DNA of 64,000 nt from an uncultured Tateyamaria sp. GTDB taxonomy: Bacteria; Pseudomonadota; Alphaproteobacteria; Rhodobacterales; Rhodobacteraceae. The translations under genes were made by a program, and so were the position numbers. The notes under the pieces are model-generated. The model saw nothing but the letters and a program-made list of their open reading frames with translations, had not been told where the DNA came from and did no database searches. The first letter of the stretch is position 1, and every line of letters starts with the position of its first letter. Positions 8,796 through 18,373 of this stretch are shown piece after piece. The stretch spans positions 62,001-126,000 of the forward strand of contig NZ_CANMEU010000009.1 in the NCBI RefSeq assembly GCF_947497045.1. Reading direction: 5' to 3'.

Positions 8796-10103
8796 ATGAA
8801 TATGCAAGTCTCCGACATCATCGCGCCCCCCGCGCCCAAGCGGCTCGAAGAGATGAAACTGCCCATCGTGATGATGCGCGACATCACGTTGAAAACCATG
8901 TTCCGCAAGACGCTCGATATGGCCTCGGATCTGTCGGCCGCGATGTGCCTGCCCCTGCCGGTGGTGCAGGAATTGATCGACATGTGCCGCGAACAGCGAC
9001 TGATGGAGGCGACCGGCACGCTCAATGCCAACAACGGCAACGAGATGGGCTATCAGCTGACCGAACAGGGCAAATCGCGCGCGCTTGATGCGCTGGCGCA
9101 GTCCGAATATTTCGGTGCCATGCCGGTGCCATTGGATGTTTACCGCGAACAGGTCAAACGCCAGTCGATCCGCAATATCATGGTCACGCGCCAGCAATTG
9201 ACCGGAGCTATGGGCCACCTCGTCCTGCCCGACGACCTGCTTGACCAACTTGGCCCCGCCGTGTCCGCAGGCCGTTCGATCCTGATGTACGGTCCCCCCG
9301 GCAACGGGAAATCCTCGATCTCCAACGGGATCCGGGATGCGCTTGGCGATCAGGTCTATGTGCCGCGCGCCATCGAATATGCAGGGCAGGTCATCACCGT
9401 CTATGACCCTATCGTGCATGTGCTGGCCCCCGAGGTCCAACAGGACCCCAACGCCCTGCGCAAGCGCACACCCCACGACATGCGCTATGTGAAATGCGAG
9501 CGCCCCACCGTGATCACGGGGGGGGAATTGACCCTGTCGATGCTTGACCTCGTCTATAATCCGACAGCGCGAACCTATCAGGCCCCGCTCCAATTAAAAT
9601 CGACGGGCGGCATTTTCATCGTGGACGACCTTGGCCGCCAGACCGAGCCGCCGCAGGCGCTGGTCAACCGCTGGATTGTTCCGCTTGAGGAATCCAAGGA
9701 CATTCTGGCCCTGCAATCGGGTGAAAAATTCGAAGTCCCCTTTGACACGCTGGTGGTCTTTTCAACAAACTTCCACCCCAACGAAATCTTTGACCAGGCC
9801 GCCCTGCGCCGGATCTTTTTCAAGATCAAGATCGACGGACCGGATCAGGCAAACTTCCTCAAGATCTTTGCGATGGTGGCCAAGAAAAAGGGGATGGCCC
9901 TGAATGAAGAGGCGCTGATCCACCTTCTCAAGGTCAAATACCCGACCATCGACAATATCTATGCGAACTATCAGCCGAATTTCCTTGTGGATCAGATGGT
10001 TGCGACCTGCAATTTCGAAGGTATCCCACCGCAGATGTCCCCTGACCTGATCGACCGGGCCTGGGCCAACATGTTCGTCAAGGACGAACATATCGTCAAA
10101 TGA
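8796..10103 (+). CDS. AAA+ ATPase of the Tad locus
   Basis: 435 residues. Walker A GPPGNGKS lies near residue 167, Walker B in GIFIVDDLGRQ, and a sensor-type stretch LVVFSTNFHPNEIFDQAALR with arginines RR follows. The first 110 residues look like a winged-helix or adaptor region. It is not a secretion ATPase: it lacks the Asp and His boxes of CpaF. I know the family as one that accompanies Tad loci in Rhodobacterales and other bacteria, but its role is not established; remodelling of a pilus component is a guess. Its stop overlaps the next start (ATGA). Confidence 0.8.
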   Translation: MNMQVSDIIAPPAPKRLEEMKLPIVMMRDITLKTMFRKTLDMASDLSAAMCLPLPVVQELIDMCREQRLMEATGTLNANNGNEMGYQLTEQGKSRALDALAQSEYFGAMPVPLDVYREQVKRQSIRNIMVTRQQLTGAMGHLVLPDDLLDQLGPAVSAGRSILMYGPPGNGKSSISNGIRDALGDQVYVPRAIEYAGQVITVYDPIVHVLAPEVQQDPNALRKRTPHDMRYVKCERPTVITGGELTLSMLDLVYNPTARTYQAPLQLKSTGGIFIVDDLGRQTEPPQALVNRWIVPLEESKDILALQSGEKFEVPFDTLVVFSTNFHPNEIFDQAALRRIFFKIKIDGPDQANFLKIFAMVAKKKGMALNEEALIHLLKVKYPTIDNIYANYQPNFLVDQMVATCNFEGIPPQMSPDLIDRAWANMFVKDEHIVK

Positions 10104-10888
10104 TCGGGGTCGCGGGATGCGGACGCATGGGTGCCCCGATGCTGGCGGCATTGCGCGATGGCGGCACAGATGCGATTGGCTTTGATGTTTTCGACAAGGG
10201 CGCGGCGCATATCCACACGAACCTGATGCAATTTGCACCGCACGTTGAGACATTGTTCAGCGTGGTGCGCGACGCGGATGAGACCGACACCCTGCTGTTC
10301 GGGGATCAAAATCTGATGCAGACAGCGCCCAAGCTGACGCGTATCTTTATATGCTCCACCCTCTCACCACGCTATGTGCGCGACCTGCGCGCGCGGGTGC
10401 CGGGTCACATCACGTTGATTGATGCGCCCATGTCGGGGGCCCAGATCGCAGCCCAAAACCGGGCGCTGACGTTCATGCTGGGTGGAGTACAGGCCGACAT
10501 TGACGACGCCATTCCGCTGTTGGCGCTCATGGGGCAACACTTTCACCACATGGGCACCTTCGGGATGGGAATGCAGGCCAAGGTGCTGAACAACCTGCTG
10601 GCGGCCTCGCACACCGCGATGACCCGTCTGGTGCTGGATTGGGCCGACGCCACGGGTCTGGACCAAGACCGGTTGCTGGCGCTGATCGCCACTTCGTCGG
10701 GGCAAAACTGGTTGGCCTCGGGCTATGACAGCATCGAATTTGCGCGCGACGGATACGCCAATGACAACTCCATCGGCATATTGGTCAAGGATGTCGCCGC
10801 AGCGCTTGATGCCGCACCACCAGACGCGGACCAGACCTTGCCCAAGGTGGTCCAATCCGCAATCCGGGCGCTGACCCCGCGCCATTGA
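10100..10888 (+). CDS. NAD(P)-dependent 3-hydroxyisobutyrate-type dehydrogenase
   Basis: 262-residue beta-hydroxyacid dehydrogenase family member. N-terminal Rossmann loop GVAGCGRMGAPM (residues 3-14), substrate-loop motif IDAPMSGAQIA where the usual form is DAPVSGG, and the catalytic lysine in MQAKVLNNLLA near residue 161. The C-terminal all-alpha domain looks complete, though the protein is somewhat shorter than the typical 290-300 residues. ATG overlaps the stop of the AAA+ gene by four bases, so the two are translationally coupled. Substrate unknown; relatives act on 3-hydroxyisobutyrate, tartronate semialdehyde or 6-phosphogluconate-like acids. A link to pili is suggested only by position. 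Confidence 0.8.
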   Translation: MIGVAGCGRMGAPMLAALRDGGTDAIGFDVFDKGAAHIHTNLMQFAPHVETLFSVVRDADETDTLLFGDQNLMQTAPKLTRIFICSTLSPRYVRDLRARVPGHITLIDAPMSGAQIAAQNRALTFMLGGVQADIDDAIPLLALMGQHFHHMGTFGMGMQAKVLNNLLAASHTAMTRLVLDWADATGLDQDRLLALIATSSGQNWLASGYDSIEFARDGYANDNSIGILVKDVAAALDAAPPDADQTLPKVVQSAIRALTPRH

Positions 10889-10890
10889 AG

Positions 10891-10911
10891 GGGCGCAGGA
10901 CACCTGCGCCC
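10891..10911 (+). repeat. 3'-end hairpin with ACA triloop (copy 1)
   Basis: Perfect 9-bp stem GGGCGCAGG/CCTGCGCCC around an ACA loop, followed by TACCCC, two bases after the dehydrogenase stop codon. Member of a four-copy family in this window (others at 15692, 30958 and 44088), all in the same sense relative to the gene they follow. No T tract. Confidence 0.75.
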
Positions 10912-10990
10912 TACCCCTCTGTTTCCCGCTGTAAATAATACCGCACATGCAGGGCTGGCTCCTGTTCCGCAGCCTGCTACATTGCAGCCC

Positions 10991-13429
10991 ATGTCCGCGC
11001 TCCCCCCTCAATTCACAGACTGGTTCACCGCAAAGGGTTGGTCGATCCATCCCCACCAACAGACCATGTTGGATCGCGCATCCGAGCCCGCCCTGCTGCT
11101 GATCGCCCCCACAGGCGGGGGCAAGACATTGGCCGGGTTCCTTCCGTCGCTGGCAGAGCTGAGCGATGGCACCCATGAGGGGCTGCACACGCTCTACATT
11201 TCGCCGCTCAAGGCGCTGGCCAGCGACATCAAACGCAACCTGCGCACGCCGGTCGACGAGATGGGCCTGTCGATCCGGATTGAGGATCGCACCGGCGATA
11301 CCTCGCAAACCCAAAAGAACCGGCAGCGCGCAGATCCCCCGCACATTCTGCTGACCACCCCCGAAAGCCTTGCCCTGCTCACCAGCTACGAGGACGCGCC
11401 GCGCATGTTTGCGGGCCTCAGGCGGGTGATTGTCGATGAAATCCACGCCCTTGCCGAAAGCAAACGGGGCGACCAGCTGTTTCTGGCGCTGGCGCGGTTG
11501 CAAAGCCTGTGCCCCGATCTGCGTCGTGTGGGCCTGTCCGCCACCGTCGAAGACCCCGGTGCCATCGCCCACCTTCTCGCCTGCCATCCCGATCCGTGCG
11601 CGATTTTGCAGGCCGATCCCGGCCCCCTGCCCGATATCAAGATGCTGGTCACGGACGAGGCCCCGCCATGGTCTGGCTCGGGGGGCAAATACGCGATCCC
11701 CGCCGTGCTCGAACAGGTCAAACAGCACAAAACCACACTGATCTTTCACAACACCCGCGCGCAGGCCGAGCTATATTTTCACAACATCTGGCTGGCCAAC
11801 AGTGACGGGCTGCCCATCGGCATTCATCACGGCTCGCTTGACCGCCAGCAGCGCGAAAAGGTGGAACAGGCCATGGTGGCAGGTGATCTCAAGGCCATCG
11901 TGTGCACAGGCACGTTGGATCTGGGGATCGACTGGGGCGATGTGGATCTGATCATTCAGGTCGGCGCGCCCAAGAACGTCAAGCGGCTGGTGCAACGGAT
12001 TGGGCGGGCCAACCACCGCTACAACGCGCCCTCAAAGGCGTTGCTGGTGCCCGCCAACCGGTTCGAGGTCGTGGAATGCGTCGCCGCGCTTGAGGCGGTC
12101 AAGGAAGGCGCGCTTGACGGTGACCCCCGCGGGCCGGGGCCGCGCGACGTGCTGTGCCAGCACATCCTGATCACCGCCGCTGCTGGCCCATTCGAGGCCG
12201 ACGCGCTTTACGCCGAGGTGATCACCGCCGGGGCCTACAGTACGCTCACCCGCGCCGAATTCGACGCCTGTATCGATTTTTGCGCAACGGGGGGCTATGC
12301 CCTGCGCGCTTACGACCAATGGCAACGCCTGCAACGGCGCGCCGACGGACAATGGCAATTACGCGATCCGCGCGCTGCCCAACGCATCCGCATGAACATC
12401 GGCACGATTCAGGACACAGATACGCTCAAGGTCCGCTTCAAGGGCCGGGGTGGCAAACCACTGGGCGAGATCGAGGAAGGGTTCGCCGCCACCCTCACGG
12501 CAGGCGATACATTCCTGATCGGGGGGCAAATTGTGCGTTATGACAGTTTGCGCGAAATGACCGTACAAGTGACACGTGACGCCGCCAAGAAGCCAAAGAT
12601 CGCCACCTTCTTAGGCACCAAGTTCGCCACCTCCACCCAACTCAGCCAACGCATCATCGAGATGTTTCAACAACCCGGTTGGCCCGAACTGCCCGCCCAC
12701 ACCGCTGAATGGCTGGCGCTGCAACGCAAGGTCTCGCGCCTGCCAGAGCCGGGTCGCCTGCTGATCGAAAGCTTTCCCCATGACGGGCGCGTGCACACCG
12801 CCGTCTACGGCTTTGCAGGGCGCAATGCGATGCAGACACTCGGGCTGCTGCTGACCAAACGGATGGAGGAAACCGGCCTCAACCCCCTGGGCTTTCTGGC
12901 GACCGACTATGCCACGCTGATCTGGGGGCTGGACCCGATCCGGGATCCGGGGCCGCTGTTCGACATTCAGTCCCTACGCGACGGGCTTGAGCGATGGCTG
13001 GCCGGGAACGCGGTGATGAAGCGGACCTTTCGTGCCTCAGCCACCATCGCGGGGCTGATCGAATGCAACACCCCGTCGGCGCGCAAATCGGGGCGACAGG
13101 CGACGTTCAGCTCCGATATCCTTTATGACACCCTGGCGAAATACGACCCCGATCACCTCATGCTCAACATTACCCGGCAGGAAGCGATGCGCGGCCTTGT
13201 CGATTTCGGGCGCATTGAGGAAATGTGCGCCCGCATCGAGGATCGCTTCGATCTGATCACGCTCGACCGTGTCACGCCGCTCGCCGCCCCGCTGATGCTG
13301 GAGGTGGGGCGCGTGCCCATCAAAGGGCTGGCCGAAGAAAAGCTGCTCGCCGAAGAAGCCGCGCGGCTGATGTCGACCGCAGGATTGCCACCCGAGCCCT
13401 CCAGGAAAGAATGGCGCGTTCCCTTCTAA
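10991..13429 (+). CDS. Ligase-associated DNA damage response DEXH helicase (Lhr type)
   Basis: 812-residue superfamily 2 helicase. Walker A APTGGGKT (about residue 39), DEIH box in VIVDEIHALAESKRGDQ, the SAT-like motif LSATVED, and the motif VI arginines in RLVQRIGRANHR. A long C-terminal Lhr-type region follows. Length and the adjacent PdeM gene match the family often found with an ATP-dependent ligase and an exonuclease; neither of those is in this window. Start taken at ATG 10991 (MSALPPQFTDWF); a TTG nine bases upstream is in frame but less likely. Confidence 0.92.
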   Translation: MSALPPQFTDWFTAKGWSIHPHQQTMLDRASEPALLLIAPTGGGKTLAGFLPSLAELSDGTHEGLHTLYISPLKALASDIKRNLRTPVDEMGLSIRIEDRTGDTSQTQKNRQRADPPHILLTTPESLALLTSYEDAPRMFAGLRRVIVDEIHALAESKRGDQLFLALARLQSLCPDLRRVGLSATVEDPGAIAHLLACHPDPCAILQADPGPLPDIKMLVTDEAPPWSGSGGKYAIPAVLEQVKQHKTTLIFHNTRAQAELYFHNIWLANSDGLPIGIHHGSLDRQQREKVEQAMVAGDLKAIVCTGTLDLGIDWGDVDLIIQVGAPKNVKRLVQRIGRANHRYNAPSKALLVPANRFEVVECVAALEAVKEGALDGDPRGPGPRDVLCQHILITAAAGPFEADALYAEVITAGAYSTLTRAEFDACIDFCATGGYALRAYDQWQRLQRRADGQWQLRDPRAAQRIRMNIGTIQDTDTLKVRFKGRGGKPLGEIEEGFAATLTAGDTFLIGGQIVRYDSLREMTVQVTRDAAKKPKIATFLGTKFATSTQLSQRIIEMFQQPGWPELPAHTAEWLALQRKVSRLPEPGRLLIESFPHDGRVHTAVYGFAGRNAMQTLGLLLTKRMEETGLNPLGFLATDYATLIWGLDPIRDPGPLFDIQSLRDGLERWLAGNAVMKRTFRASATIAGLIECNTPSARKSGRQATFSSDILYDTLAKYDPDHLMLNITRQEAMRGLVDFGRIEEMCARIEDRFDLITLDRVTPLAAPLMLEVGRVPIKGLAEEKLLAEEAARLMSTAGLPPEPSRKEWRVPF

Positions 13430-13460
13430 GCCTTTCATTGTTCCCAAAATACTCATTCAA
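13430..13460 (-). repeat. Interspersed intergenic element, core only (copy R6)
   Basis: Read on the minus strand this has the core TATTTTGGGAACAATGAAAG, close to the cores at 29822, 17614, 47204, 36881 and 56005. It lies directly after the helicase stop codon. The GC-rich half of the element is not present here. Confidence 0.45.
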
Positions 13461-13523
13461 TCCTCCACCCACATATCCACCCCATGACTTGAAGCGCGCG
13501 CCCGGCCAAACTATGAACAAAGA

Positions 13524-14186
13524 ATGAACATGTGTGATCTCACCTTTTGCGGCGCGGCGCTTAAGGCGCTTGGTTCGGGCGCGCTGTTCTGGCCTGCCGA
13601 AGGCGTCCTGTGCGTCTCGGATCTGCACCTTGGCAAAGCCGAACGGATCGCCCGGCGCGGCGGCGCTGCCCTCCCACCTTACGAAACCCGCGATACGCTC
13701 ACCAGACTTGCCACTGATCTTGAGGCCACACGGGCGCGTACGGTCATTTGCCTGGGTGACAGTTTCGATGATCTGGCAGCGGCCCGTGCCATGCCGGAGG
13801 AAGAGAGGCTGTGGATCACGCGGTTGCAGGCCGGACGGCGCTGGATCTGGATCGAAGGCAACCATGATCCCGGCCCGATTGAATATGGCGGCACGCATCT
13901 GGGCGAGTTGCACCTTGCCCCGCTGACTTTTCGCCACATCGCGCAGACGGGGAAAACGAGAGAGATTTCAGGGCATTACCACCCGAAAGCAACCTTGCAC
14001 ACTCGCGGGCGTGCCATAACGCGCCCCGCCTTTCTGATCGACAGCGACAAGCTGATCATGCCCGCCTATGGCACCTACACAGGTGGTCTGCGCAGCCATG
14101 ATGCAGTGCTGACGCGGATCATGCGCGCTGATGCGCGCGCCATTCTGACCGGCGCGCACCCCATCGAAATCCCCATGCCGCGTTAG
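13524..14186 (+). CDS. pdeM: Ligase-associated DNA damage response endonuclease PdeM
   Basis: 220-residue calcineurin-like metallophosphoesterase. Metal-binding motifs in order: [15 protein letters not shown] (DxH), CLGDSFDDL (GD), EGNHDPG (GNHD) and SGHYHPKA (GHxH). All expected ligands are present. Lies 94 bases after the Lhr-type helicase, its usual partner in a predicted DNA repair module. Start ATG 13524 overlaps a purine-rich ACAAAGA; a second ATG two codons on is possible. Its stop shares bases with the stop of folD on the other strand. Confidence 0.9.
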   Translation: MNMCDLTFCGAALKALGSGALFWPAEGVLCVSDLHLGKAERIARRGGAALPPYETRDTLTRLATDLEATRARTVICLGDSFDDLAAARAMPEEERLWITRLQAGRRWIWIEGNHDPGPIEYGGTHLGELHLAPLTFRHIAQTGKTREISGHYHPKATLHTRGRAITRPAFLIDSDKLIMPAYGTYTGGLRSHDAVLTRIMRADARAILTGAHPIEIPMPR

Positions 14187-15085
14187 GCGGTCAGCCCTTC
14201 GGGTTCGGCCAAGCCGTTGGCGCGACAGCACGCTGTGACGGTGTTGGCCAGCAGGCAGGCGATTGTCATCGGCCCCACGCCGCCCGGCACAGGTGTGATG
14301 GCCCCCGCAACCTCGGCGCAGCTGTCAAAGGCGCAATCGCCCACAAGGCGGGTCTTGCCCTCACCCTTTTCCGGGGCGTCGATACGGTTGATCCCGACAT
14401 CGATCACGGTTGCGCCGGGCTTGATCCAGTCGCCTGTGACCATTTCAGGGCGACCCACCGCCGCCACCACAATGTCAGCAGCGCGGGTCACATCCTGAAT
14501 GTTCTTGGTGCGCGAATGGGCGATGGTGACGGTACAACTGTCGCCAAGCAGCAATTGGGCCATGGGCTTGCCCACGATGTTCGAGCGACCCACCACCACG
14601 GCATTGAGGCCCGAAAGATTGCCGTAATGATCACGCAGCATCATCAAACAACCCAACGGCGTGCACGGCACCATTGATTTCTGCCCCGTACCAAGCAGAC
14701 CCACATTCGAGATGTGAAACCCATCGACATCCTTGGCCGGATCGATGGAATTGATCACCAGATCCTCGTTCAAATGCCCCGGCAAGGGCAGCTGTACGAG
14801 GATGCCATGGATGGCAGGATCACCGTTCAAATCAGCTATCAACGCCAGCAGATCCACCTCGGACGTGTCAGCATCCAGCCTGTGCTCAACCGAGGTCATG
14901 CCAACCTCGACGGTCATCTTGCCTTTGGAGCGGACGTAGACCTGACTGGCCGGATCCTCACCGACCAGCACCACTGCCAAACCGGGCGTAATGCCGTGAC
15001 CCGCCTTCAGCCGGGTCACATGCTCGGCCACCTTGCCGCGCACAGTTGCCGCAAACGCCTTGCCATCGATGATCGTCGCACTCAT
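14183..15085 (-). CDS. folD: Bifunctional methylenetetrahydrofolate dehydrogenase/cyclohydrolase FolD
   Basis: 300 residues. Interconverts 5,10-methylene-, methenyl- and 10-formyl-THF in the cytoplasm. Seen: the active-site region YVRSKGKM with the catalytic lysine, the conserved [12 protein letters not shown], the DGFH segment, [17 protein letters not shown] for NADP binding, and the PGGVGPMT C-terminal motif. Start chosen at ATG 15085 (MSATIIDG) because AAAGGA lies 8 bases upstream; a GTG two codons earlier is in frame. Upstream on the same strand are an unknown gene and fhs, so this is a one-carbon cluster. Confidence 0.97.
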   Translation of the reverse strand: MSATIIDGKAFAATVRGKVAEHVTRLKAGHGITPGLAVVLVGEDPASQVYVRSKGKMTVEVGMTSVEHRLDADTSEVDLLALIADLNGDPAIHGILVQLPLPGHLNEDLVINSIDPAKDVDGFHISNVGLLGTGQKSMVPCTPLGCLMMLRDHYGNLSGLNAVVVGRSNIVGKPMAQLLLGDSCTVTIAHSRTKNIQDVTRAADIVVAAVGRPEMVTGDWIKPGATVIDVGINRIDAPEKGEGKTRLVGDCAFDSCAEVAGAITPVPGGVGPMTIACLLANTVTACCRANGLAEPEGLTA

Positions 15086-15097
15086 GCACACATTCCT

Positions 15098-15577
15098 TTA
15101 GTTTCGAACAAAAGTGACCTCATGCGACCATGTCTCGCCATCACTGACCACCAGCGTGTCGAATTCCATGAATTGCAAAAGGTCGTAAAACGTCGCCACG
15201 AATTGCAGATTCTGCTGGCGGAAAAAGTCGTTGTTGCGCATGTTTGACGTCATTTGGGCCAAGACGGCGCGGGCGCGGTAGATGGACGAAAACACCTCGT
15301 CATCCAGCGCAATGACGGTCAGATGGCGGGCATCATCGCCTTTGGCAAAGAACACGAAGCGCGGACTTTCGGGGGCGGCCAATTGGGCCACGGTCAGGTT
15401 GGTGACAAACTCGACACGGACCGCCTTGCTGGATTGCGGGGCCTCGCGGATGACGCGGGTAAAGTTCTCTGTCGATGTGATCTCGGGATAATAATAGCCG
15501 GCGTAGCGGTCACTTGCGGCTGCAAAAGTGGTGGTCACGGCCAGCGTGGCAATAATGATGGCGATCAATCGGGTCAT
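15098..15577 (-). CDS. Uncharacterised secreted protein between fhs and folD
   Basis: 159 residues. A signal peptide with cleavage near TFAAAS (about residues 18-22) predicts a periplasmic protein; the rest is mixed alpha/beta without a motif I recognise, and no cysteine pair. Only 12 bases separate its stop from the folD start, so the two are probably co-transcribed. Similar proteins occur in Rhodobacteraceae and have sometimes been given misleading molybdopterin-related names; nothing in the sequence supports such a function. Confidence 0.7.
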   Translation of the reverse strand: MTRLIAIIIATLAVTTTFAAASDRYAGYYYPEITSTENFTRVIREAPQSSKAVRVEFVTNLTVAQLAAPESPRFVFFAKGDDARHLTVIALDDEVFSSIYRARAVLAQMTSNMRNNDFFRQQNLQFVATFYDLLQFMEFDTLVVSDGETWSHEVTFVRN

Positions 15578-15691
15578 GGAACAGTCCTTTGGCGGTTTTC
15601 AATTGACGGGCAGGCTGACCGGATGATCTGGCAATTTCAATCGGATTGAGCGGTGTTGCCCAAAACGTGAGGGCAGCGAAACATGGTCGTA

Positions 15692-15712
15692 AGGCGGGCG
15701 TGTCGCCCGCCT
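15692..15712 (-). repeat. 3'-end hairpin with ACA triloop (copy 2)
   Basis: Perfect 9-bp stem AGGCGGGCG/CGCCCGCCT; on the minus strand, the sense of fhs, the loop is ACA and the sequence after the stem is TAC. Lies 13 bases after the fhs stop codon and before the next gene. Confidence 0.75.
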
Positions 15713-15725
15713 CCCTCATCTCAGT

Positions 15726-17402
15726 TCAGAACAGCCCTTCGATCTGGCCGCTCTCATTGAGGTGGATGTTTTCAGCCGACGGCACGCGGGGCAGACCCGG
15801 CATCGTCATAATCTCACCGCACACAGCCACGATGAACCCGGCCCCGGCAGACAAGCGCACCTCGCGCACAGGTACTGAGAACCCGGTTGGTGCACCGCGC
15901 AACGTGGGATCGGTCGAAAAGCTGTACTGCGTTTTCGCCATGCAGACCGGCAGATGGCCATAACCCTGCTCTTCCCACAGTTTCAACTGGCCCAGTATCT
16001 TTTGATCCATCAACGCCCCATCCGCGCGGTAGATCTTTTTGGCAATTGTTTGCACCTTCTCGGCCAGCGGCATCTCATCGGGATAGATCGGGGCAAAGTT
16101 CGAGGTGTCCGCATCGGCCAGTTCGGCAACCTTGGTGGCCAGATCGGCGGACCCTTCGGAGCCCAACTCCCAGTGCCGCGACAGGATCGCCTCGGCCCCT
16201 TGTTCGGCCACGAAATCCTTCACAGCCTGCACTTCGGCGTCCGTATCGGTGACAAAGTGGTTGATCGCGACAACAACCGGCACCCCAAAGGATTGCAGGT
16301 TCTCGATATGTCGACCCAGATTCGGGCAACCTGCTTTGACCGCGTCCACATTTTCGGCACCCAGATCGGCCTTGGCCACGCCGCCGTTCATCTTCATCGC
16401 ACGCACCGTGGCGACGCAGACCACAACCGACGGGGCAAGGCCCGCCTTGCGGCACTTGATGTTCATAAATTTCTCGGCCCCCAGATCGGCACCAAAGCCC
16501 GCCTCGGTCACCACATAATCCGCCAGTTTCAGCGCCGTGGTTGTCGCAATGACCGAGTTACAGCCATGCGCGATATTGGCAAACGGGCCGCCATGCACGA
16601 AGGCGGGGTTGTTTTCCAGCGTCTGCACGATGTTGGGCTGCATCGCATCCTTGAGCAGGACGGTCATAGCGCCATCGGCCTTGATGTCGCGTGCAAAGAC
16701 CGGGCTGCGATCCCGGCGATAGGCCACGATCATATCGCCCAGACGTTGCTGCAGGTCCTTGAGGTCCTTGGCCAGACACAGGATGGCCATCACTTCAGAG
16801 GCGACGGTGATGTCAAAGCCCGCCTCGCGGGGGAAACCATTGGCCACACCGCCAAGGCTCGCCGTGATCTGGCGCAAGGCACGGTCATTCATGTCGACCA
16901 CCCGGCGCCACACGACGCGGCGGGTGTCGATGTCGAGTTCATTGCCCCAGTAGATGTGGTTGTCGATCATCGCGCTCAGCAGCGAATGGGCCGAGGTGAT
17001 AGCATGAAAGTCGCCCGTAAAGTGCAGGTTCATCTCTTCCATGGGCACGATCTGCGCGTAACCGCCCCCCGCAGCACCGCCCTTCATGCCAAAGTTCGGA
17101 CCCAAAGACGCCTCGCGAATACACACGCAGGCATTCTTGCCAATGCGGTTCAACCCGTCGCCCAGACCCACGGTCGTGGTCGTCTTACCCTCGCCTGCGG
17201 GCGTGGGGTTGATGGCCGTGACGAGGATCAGCTTGCCATCGGCGCGGTCTTGAACCGAGTTGATGAAGGACTGGCTGACCTTGGCCTTGTCGTGGCCATA
17301 AGGCAGCAGATCATCACTGGAAATCCCCAGCTTGGCCCCAATCTCCTGGATCGGCTTCTTTTGCGCTTCACGCGCGATTTCGATGTCGGATTTATAGGCC
17401 AT
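15726..17402 (-). CDS. fhs: Formate--tetrahydrofolate ligase
   Basis: 558 residues, the usual length. Makes 10-formyl-THF from formate, THF and ATP. The P-loop [18 protein letters not shown] is visible near residue 65, with conserved [11 protein letters not shown] and [13 protein letters not shown] segments. Start set at ATG 17402 ([14 protein letters not shown]), preceded by GGGGAG; a longer reading adds 19 residues without family support. With folD it would supply C1 units for purine and serine/glycine metabolism, or in marine roseobacters oxidise C1 units from methylated compounds. Confidence 0.97.
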   Translation of the reverse strand: MAYKSDIEIAREAQKKPIQEIGAKLGISSDDLLPYGHDKAKVSQSFINSVQDRADGKLILVTAINPTPAGEGKTTTTVGLGDGLNRIGKNACVCIREASLGPNFGMKGGAAGGGYAQIVPMEEMNLHFTGDFHAITSAHSLLSAMIDNHIYWGNELDIDTRRVVWRRVVDMNDRALRQITASLGGVANGFPREAGFDITVASEVMAILCLAKDLKDLQQRLGDMIVAYRRDRSPVFARDIKADGAMTVLLKDAMQPNIVQTLENNPAFVHGGPFANIAHGCNSVIATTTALKLADYVVTEAGFGADLGAEKFMNIKCRKAGLAPSVVVCVATVRAMKMNGGVAKADLGAENVDAVKAGCPNLGRHIENLQSFGVPVVVAINHFVTDTDAEVQAVKDFVAEQGAEAILSRHWELGSEGSADLATKVAELADADTSNFAPIYPDEMPLAEKVQTIAKKIYRADGALMDQKILGQLKLWEEQGYGHLPVCMAKTQYSFSTDPTLRGAPTGFSVPVREVRLSAGAGFIVAVCGEIMTMPGLPRVPSAENIHLNESGQIEGLF

Positions 17403-17522
17403 GATGCTCCCCGCAAGGTCGTAGTGGACATGTAACTCGTGGCCTGCATACAGCCGCATGCCTAGGGATCATGCGCGCAATTCCGACATTTCAGCGCGAT
17501 GTAGCGGCCCAGTTGGGGCTAT

Positions 17523-17542
17523 AGGTTTCATTTCGGAAACCT
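17523..17542. repeat. Inverted repeat upstream of fhs
   Basis: Perfect 7-bp repeat AGGTTTC/GAAACCT with a 6-base loop, about 120 bases upstream of the fhs start. A 12-base palindrome CCCTTTAAAGGG lies further upstream at 17571-17582. Either could be an operator or part of the 5' leader; nothing identifies a regulator. Confidence 0.35.
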
Positions 17543-17613
17543 GTGACGCGCGCCGGGGCTTGAGTTTCGCCCCTTTAAAGGGTGGACCAAGGCGATAAGC
17601 GGCGCACGCCCGG

Positions 17614-17671
17614 CCCCTTCCTTTCGCCAAAAATACCACGGGGGAGGCCGCAGGCCGGGGGCGGCGCCCCC
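17614..17671 (-). repeat. Interspersed intergenic element (copy R1)
   Basis: Read on the minus strand: a GGGGGCGCCGCCCCC hairpin, a GGCC/GGCC hairpin, then the core TATTTTTGGCGAAAGGAAG. It is nearly identical over about 58 bases to 47204-47263. It begins 8 bases after the stop of the MOSC gene, so the first hairpin could act as its transcript end. Confidence 0.7.
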
Positions 17672-17678
17672 ATCTTCC

Positions 17679-18278
17679 CTATCCTTTGCGCGCAACATCC
17701 AGATACGCCCAAACCGGCTGATCCGGCACATGCAGCACCAAACTGTCCCCCACAGCAAACCGGCCCGCACACTCGATCCACGCCGTCACCCCACGCCGCC
17801 CTTTCGCCGCAGATTTGTACCGCGCGCCAAACCCGGCAGCCTCGCGCTCAATCTCACGGGCGGGCAGTGTGCAGGGCCGGTTCTCCATATCGATGACCAA
17901 GGACGCACCTGATGGGGCCTGAAGCCGCGACGACGGAGGCAAATAGGTGACGTCCGGCATACCCTCGATCACCATCGACGCTCCCACCAGCGCAGGGTCA
18001 ATCGCCTCCATGCCCATCTCGGCTGCGGTCAGTGCCAGTTCTTCGACACTCAGAACACTCAGCTGACGCACATTACGAATGGTCGTACCTTGAGGATATT
18101 GCGATTTCACCCGCACACATGAGGGCCGCGTCGCACCCCGGTGGGCCTCACCCGGAAACCCGTCCAAGGTCGCCTCCACCGCATCAACGGACACCGCGCG
18201 CAAACTGGCAGCGCGGTCCGGCACATGGCCCAACCAGACGATCTGCGCCGAAAATGAAGTGGGTTTCAAAGCGGGCAT
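17679..18278 (-). CDS. MOSC domain-containing protein
   Basis: 199 residues. The MOSC fold (molybdenum cofactor sulfurase C-terminal type) is suggested by GEAHRGATRPSCVRVKSQYP, RQLSVLSVEELA, the PPSSRLQ stretch and a late KGRRGVTAWIECAGRFAVGD with a beta-rich end. Such proteins often carry sulfur or bind molybdenum cofactor; the conserved cysteine of sulfur-carrying members could be that in PSCVR or NRPC, which I cannot settle. Start ATG 18278 has AGAGAGG upstream; an in-frame extension of 19 residues is unlikely. No molybdoenzyme gene lies nearby apart from the msrQ relative. Confidence 0.8.
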   Translation of the reverse strand: MPALKPTSFSAQIVWLGHVPDRAASLRAVSVDAVEATLDGFPGEAHRGATRPSCVRVKSQYPQGTTIRNVRQLSVLSVEELALTAAEMGMEAIDPALVGASMVIEGMPDVTYLPPSSRLQAPSGASLVIDMENRPCTLPAREIEREAAGFGARYKSAAKGRRGVTAWIECAGRFAVGDSLVLHVPDQPVWAYLDVARKG

Positions 18279-18373
18279 ATGACCTCTCTTGTACTGCGCG
18301 GGCTTGCCTACACCATGACCCGGTCGTGGCACCAATCAATTGATGTGGCCGCGCTCAAACAGCGGCTGATGGA

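Noticed and set aside
15954-17435. 493-codon plus-strand open frame opposite fhs
   Set aside because: Antisense artefact; fhs motifs are complete on the minus strand.
17679-18335. Longer starts for several genes such as the MOSC, xerC-partner, ileS and prmA frames
   Set aside because: The extensions lack family support and ribosome sites, and some overlap neighbouring genes; the shorter starts have the expected N-termini.
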